Part shown: piece by piece, positions 61,863 to 64,000 of the stretch
How positions within the stretch are numbered: the first letter of the stretch is position 1
Layout of the letters: each line of letters starts with the position of its first letter
Source: Roseateles terrae
GTDB lineage: Bacteria > Pseudomonadota > Gammaproteobacteria > Burkholderiales > Burkholderiaceae_C
DNA: 64,000 nucleotides
Direction of reading: 5' to 3'
Assembly (NCBI RefSeq): GCF_014192155.1
Contig: NZ_JACHXO010000010.1
Location: forward strand, 62,001-126,000
Translations under genes and position numbers: made by a program
The notes under the pieces: generated by a model
Told to the model about the DNA's origin: nothing
Seen by the model: the letters and a program-made list of their open reading frames with translations, nothing else
Database searches by the model: none

Positions 61863-62663
61863 TCAGCTTTCCGTCGATCCTGCAGCGTCCGTGTCCGGTG
61901 CCTTGCTGTAGCGGGCGAACGCATTTGATGCCCAGATGCCCACCTCATAGAGGATGCACATCGGAATGGCCAGCGCCAGCTGCGAGACGATGTCGGGCGG
62001 CGTGATCACGGCAGCCACCACGAAGGCGATCACGATGAAATAACCCCGGAATTCCTTCAACTGCGCCACCGTCACCAGCCCCATGCGGGCCAGCACCACC
62101 ACCACCACCGGCACCTCGAAGGCGGCGCCGAAGGCGATGAACATGTTCATCACAAAGCCGAGATAGGCCTCGATGTCCGGCGCTGCCGTGATGCTCTTGG
62201 GGGCGAAGCTCTGGATGAAGGTGAACACCTTCGCAAACACCACGAAGTAGCAGAAGGCCACGCCAGCAAAAAACAGCAGCGTGCTGGAGACCACCAGCGG
62301 CAGCACCAGCTTCTTCTCGTGGGAATACAGGCCGGGCGCCACAAACGCCCAGACCTGGTAGAGGACCACCGGCAGGGCGACCAGGAAGGCCGCCAGCAGC
62401 GTGATCTTCAGCGGCACCAGGAACGGGGACAGCACGTTGGTGGCGATCATCGAGCTGCCCTGCGGCAGATGCGACACCAGCGGCACCGCAAGCAGATCGA
62501 ACAGACCGCCGGGGCCGGGATACAGGCACAGCACCCCAAAAGCCAGGCCAACGGCCAGCAAGGCGCGAATCAACCGGTCGCGCAGCTCCATGAGGTGGGA
62601 GACAAAGGGCTGCTCGGTACCGGCCAGTTCGTCTTTGGAGGCGTCGTCGTGGGGGCTGCTCAT
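61863..62663 (-). CDS. tatC: TatC, twin-arginine translocase receptor subunit
   Basis: The 266-residue six-helix membrane protein recognises twin-arginine signal peptides of folded cargo. It has the family N-terminus with VSHLMELRDRLIRALLAV, the loop MIATNVLSPFLVPLKIT, the segment VWAFVAPGLYSHEKKLVLP with its conserved glutamate, FGAAFEVPVVVVVLARMGLV, and VAAVITPPDIVSQLALAIPM. It overlaps the end of tatB by four bases and is last in tatABC. The likely cargo in this window is the Rieske protein. Confidence 0.98.
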   Translation of the reverse strand: MSSPHDDASKDELAGTEQPFVSHLMELRDRLIRALLAVGLAFGVLCLYPGPGGLFDLLAVPLVSHLPQGSSMIATNVLSPFLVPLKITLLAAFLVALPVVLYQVWAFVAPGLYSHEKKLVLPLVVSSTLLFFAGVAFCYFVVFAKVFTFIQSFAPKSITAAPDIEAYLGFVMNMFIAFGAAFEVPVVVVVLARMGLVTVAQLKEFRGYFIVIAFVVAAVITPPDIVSQLALAIPMCILYEVGIWASNAFARYSKAPDTDAAGSTES

Positions 62664-63142
62664 GAAGCTCGGCGTGGGGGACGAAAGCGCGCCACTCGGG
62701 CCGCGCCGGATTGGGTGTGCCTGCGCACCCCTTGCCGCTGCTTGTACCAGAGCGGCGTGGCGCCGCGTTTGAGGCGCCAGTTCTTGCCAGGATGGCTGTA
62801 GGCCGGCGGGGGCACGGACGCGGCCATGGCGGCTTCGCTCGAGCCGCCTTCCACCGACAGGTCGGACCAGGTGGAATGGATGGCCTGATGGGCCGAGTCC
62901 ATTTCCTGGCGGACGGTGGTTTCCACGTCGTTCACCGCCGTCTGGAACTGGGTCTTCATCTTCTGAAGTTCTTCCAGTTCGATCGAGCGGTTGACCTCGG
63001 CCTTCACGTCGGACACATAGCGCTGCGCCTTGCCCAGCAGGTGGCCCACGGTCCGCGCGACCCGGGGCAGACGCTCCGGGCCCAGCACGACCAGCGCCAC
63101 ACCGCCGATCAGGATCAGCTTGTCAAAGCCGAAATCGATCAT
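62660..63142 (-). CDS. tatB: TatB, twin-arginine translocase subunit
   Basis: The 160-residue protein has the single N-terminal helix typical of TatB (MIDFGFDKLILIGGVALVVLGPERLP), the Pro hinge, an amphipathic helix (RVARTVGHLLGKAQRYVSDV) and a long, charged, poorly conserved tail. TatB joins TatC in the receptor complex. It lies 8 bases after tatA and overlaps tatC by four. Confidence 0.96.
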   Translation of the reverse strand: MIDFGFDKLILIGGVALVVLGPERLPRVARTVGHLLGKAQRYVSDVKAEVNRSIELEELQKMKTQFQTAVNDVETTVRQEMDSAHQAIHSTWSDLSVEGGSSEAAMAASVPPPAYSHPGKNWRLKRGATPLWYKQRQGVRRHTQSGAARVARFRPPRRAS

Positions 63143-63150
63143 GCGGACGC

Positions 63151-63378
63151 TCAGCTGCGGGTCTTGGCGTCAACGTCCACCGTGTTGGGATCGGCGGCCT
63201 TGTTGGCGTTGGCCACTTGCTGGGGAGGCGCATCGCTGCCGCCGTCCTTCATGCCGTCCTTGAAACCCTTGACGGCCGCGCCCAGGTCGCCGCCCACATT
63301 GCGCAGCTTCTTGGTGCCAAACACCGCGATCACGACCACCAACACGATCAGCCAGTGCCAGATGCTCATACTACCCAT
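63151..63378 (-). CDS. tatA: TatA, twin-arginine translocase pore subunit
   Basis: The 75-residue protein has the TatA layout: a short helix ([19 protein letters not shown]), the [14 protein letters not shown] hinge, an amphipathic helix ([12 protein letters not shown]) and a polar tail. The ATG at 63378 is preferred over one three codons later because GGAG lies six bases before it. It is first of tatABC, 120 bases after the HIT gene on the same strand. Confidence 0.97.
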   Translation of the reverse strand: MGSMSIWHWLIVLVVVIAVFGTKKLRNVGGDLGAAVKGFKDGMKDGGSDAPPQQVANANKAADPNTVDVDAKTRS

Positions 63379-63498
63379 GACATTCTCCAGAGTGGATATT
63401 CAAATTCTAGTGGCCCCGCGTGACACGAACACGGCGGTGGCCCTTCAAGCCCTTCCCGCATGAGCGACATATGCCCCAGCGGAGAGGGTTGCAGCGTC

Positions 63499-63846
63499 TC
63501 AGCCCTTGGCCCACGGGCGGGGACCGCCCATCGCATGCATGTGCAGGTGGAACACTTCCTGGCCGCCATCCGAACCGGTGTTCACCACCGTGCGGAAGCC
63601 ATTGGTCACGCCCAGCTGCTTCATCAGCTGCGGCACCAGTACCGTCATCTTGCCCATCAGCGCCGCATGCTCAGGCTGCAGGTCGGCCATGCTGGCAATG
63701 TGCAGCTTGGGAATCAGCAGGATGTGGACCGGCGCCCAGGGATGAATGTCGTGGAAGACCAGCAGATCCTCGTCTTCATGGACTTTCTTCGACGGGATCT
63801 GGTCCGCGACGATCTTGCAGAAGATGCAGTTGGGGTCGTGACTCAT
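63499..63846 (-). CDS. HIT-family (HINT-type) nucleotide hydrolase
   Basis: The 115-residue protein has the histidine-triad signature HLHMHAMGG near the C-terminus and the N-terminal zinc-type CIFCKIVADQIPS. It belongs to the HINT branch, which hydrolyses nucleoside phosphoramidates and AMP conjugates. ATG 63846 (MSHDPNCIFC) is standard; the frame continues upstream through the end of the next gene. It lies between the small membrane-protein gene and tatA, an arrangement common near his/tat genes in Burkholderiales. Confidence 0.95.
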   Translation of the reverse strand: MSHDPNCIFCKIVADQIPSKKVHEDEDLLVFHDIHPWAPVHILLIPKLHIASMADLQPEHAALMGKMTVLVPQLMKQLGVTNGFRTVVNTGSDGGQEVFHLHMHAMGGPRPWAKG

Positions 63847-63872
63847 GGTGTTTCGGGAGGTCTCTGACCGGT

Positions 63873-64000
63873 TCAGACCGGCATCGGCTTGTTGTCGTTC
63901 CAGTTCAGGATGCCCTTGACCAGGCGATAGATCATCCACAGCGTGTCCACCGCCAGCACGACGATGCCGACGCCGACGATCAGGAGGGCGAAGCCGATCA
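63873..64000 (-). CDS. C-terminal end of a small membrane protein (partial)
   Basis: Only the last 41 or so codons are inside the window. They encode a hydrophobic helix (GFALLIVGVGIVVLAVDTLW) followed by MIYRLVKGILNWNDNKPMPV and a stop. This resembles the C-terminus of the DUF4870/Tic20-like small membrane proteins often found beside the HIT gene in Burkholderiales. The N-terminal part is beyond the window edge, so the call is provisional. Confidence 0.6.
   Translation of the reverse strand, partial: IGFALLIVGVGIVVLAVDTLWMIYRLVKGILNWNDNKPMPV

Overview
The window is a GC-rich (roughly two-thirds GC by eye), densely coded chromosomal segment of a betaproteobacterium. The conserved blocks petA-petB-petC followed by sspA-sspB, tatA-tatB-tatC next to a HIT gene, divergent secA/dciA, and exosortase-sorted PEP-CTERM proteins together suggest Burkholderiales. 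My best guess is the Roseateles/Mitsuaria-Leptothrix group, an inference from gene content and not a database match. No insertion sequence, prophage, CRISPR array or integrase is visible.

Layout. (1) 0.1-6.5 kb is a urate/allantoin degradation locus. uraH-xdhC run leftwards. A GntR-type regulator, allantoinase puuE, a fused uraD-allantoate amidohydrolase and an M20 hydrolase run rightwards. A TGTATACA-centred operator lies in the divergent promoter, with a second copy near the left edge. (2) 6.6-12.8 kb carries a secreted prolyl oligopeptidase convergent with a TonB-dependent receptor that is preceded by an AraC-type regulator, plausibly a peptide uptake and breakdown set. (3) 12.8-13.6 kb is a gene-poor leader with a strong rho-independent terminator only 46 bases ahead of the next gene. 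(4) 13.6-36.0 kb is the outstanding feature: seven consecutive, same-strand paralogues of 843-1184 residues that I cannot assign to a named family. They share a conserved N-terminal domain with an invariant Cys/His/Asp set and a long helical-repeat C-terminal region with an ankyrin-like unit. They fall into two subfamilies (genes 1-3 and 4-7), gene 3 lacks the C-terminal repeats, and gene 5 has a long proline-rich tail. With no signal peptides and a eukaryote-like repeat design they look like secreted effectors or toxins, but no secretion genes lie in the window.

(5) 36.0-46.4 kb: quinoprotein glucose dehydrogenase, a class I methyltransferase, an atypical response regulator lacking the usual acidic pair, a SPOR-domain membrane protein, argJ and two FxDxF-type PEP-CTERM proteins. 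(6) 46.6-64.0 kb is housekeeping: secA, a DciA-like DUF721 gene, a hemolysin III-type membrane protein, tRNA-Thr(TGT), sspB-sspA, the cytochrome bc1 operon petABC, mscL, a DUF1631 protein, pdxA, a Nif3-type protein, a DegS/DegQ-like protease, tatCBA, a HIT hydrolase and the end of a small membrane protein cut by the window edge.

Several intergenic regions carry short tandem repeats: GTGCAT x10, GATCAGC x11, CGCAGCA x4 and a 15-bp unit after secA. Start codons were chosen from family alignments and Shine-Dalgarno positions; where the track of open frames allows longer N-termini I state why a shorter start is preferred.
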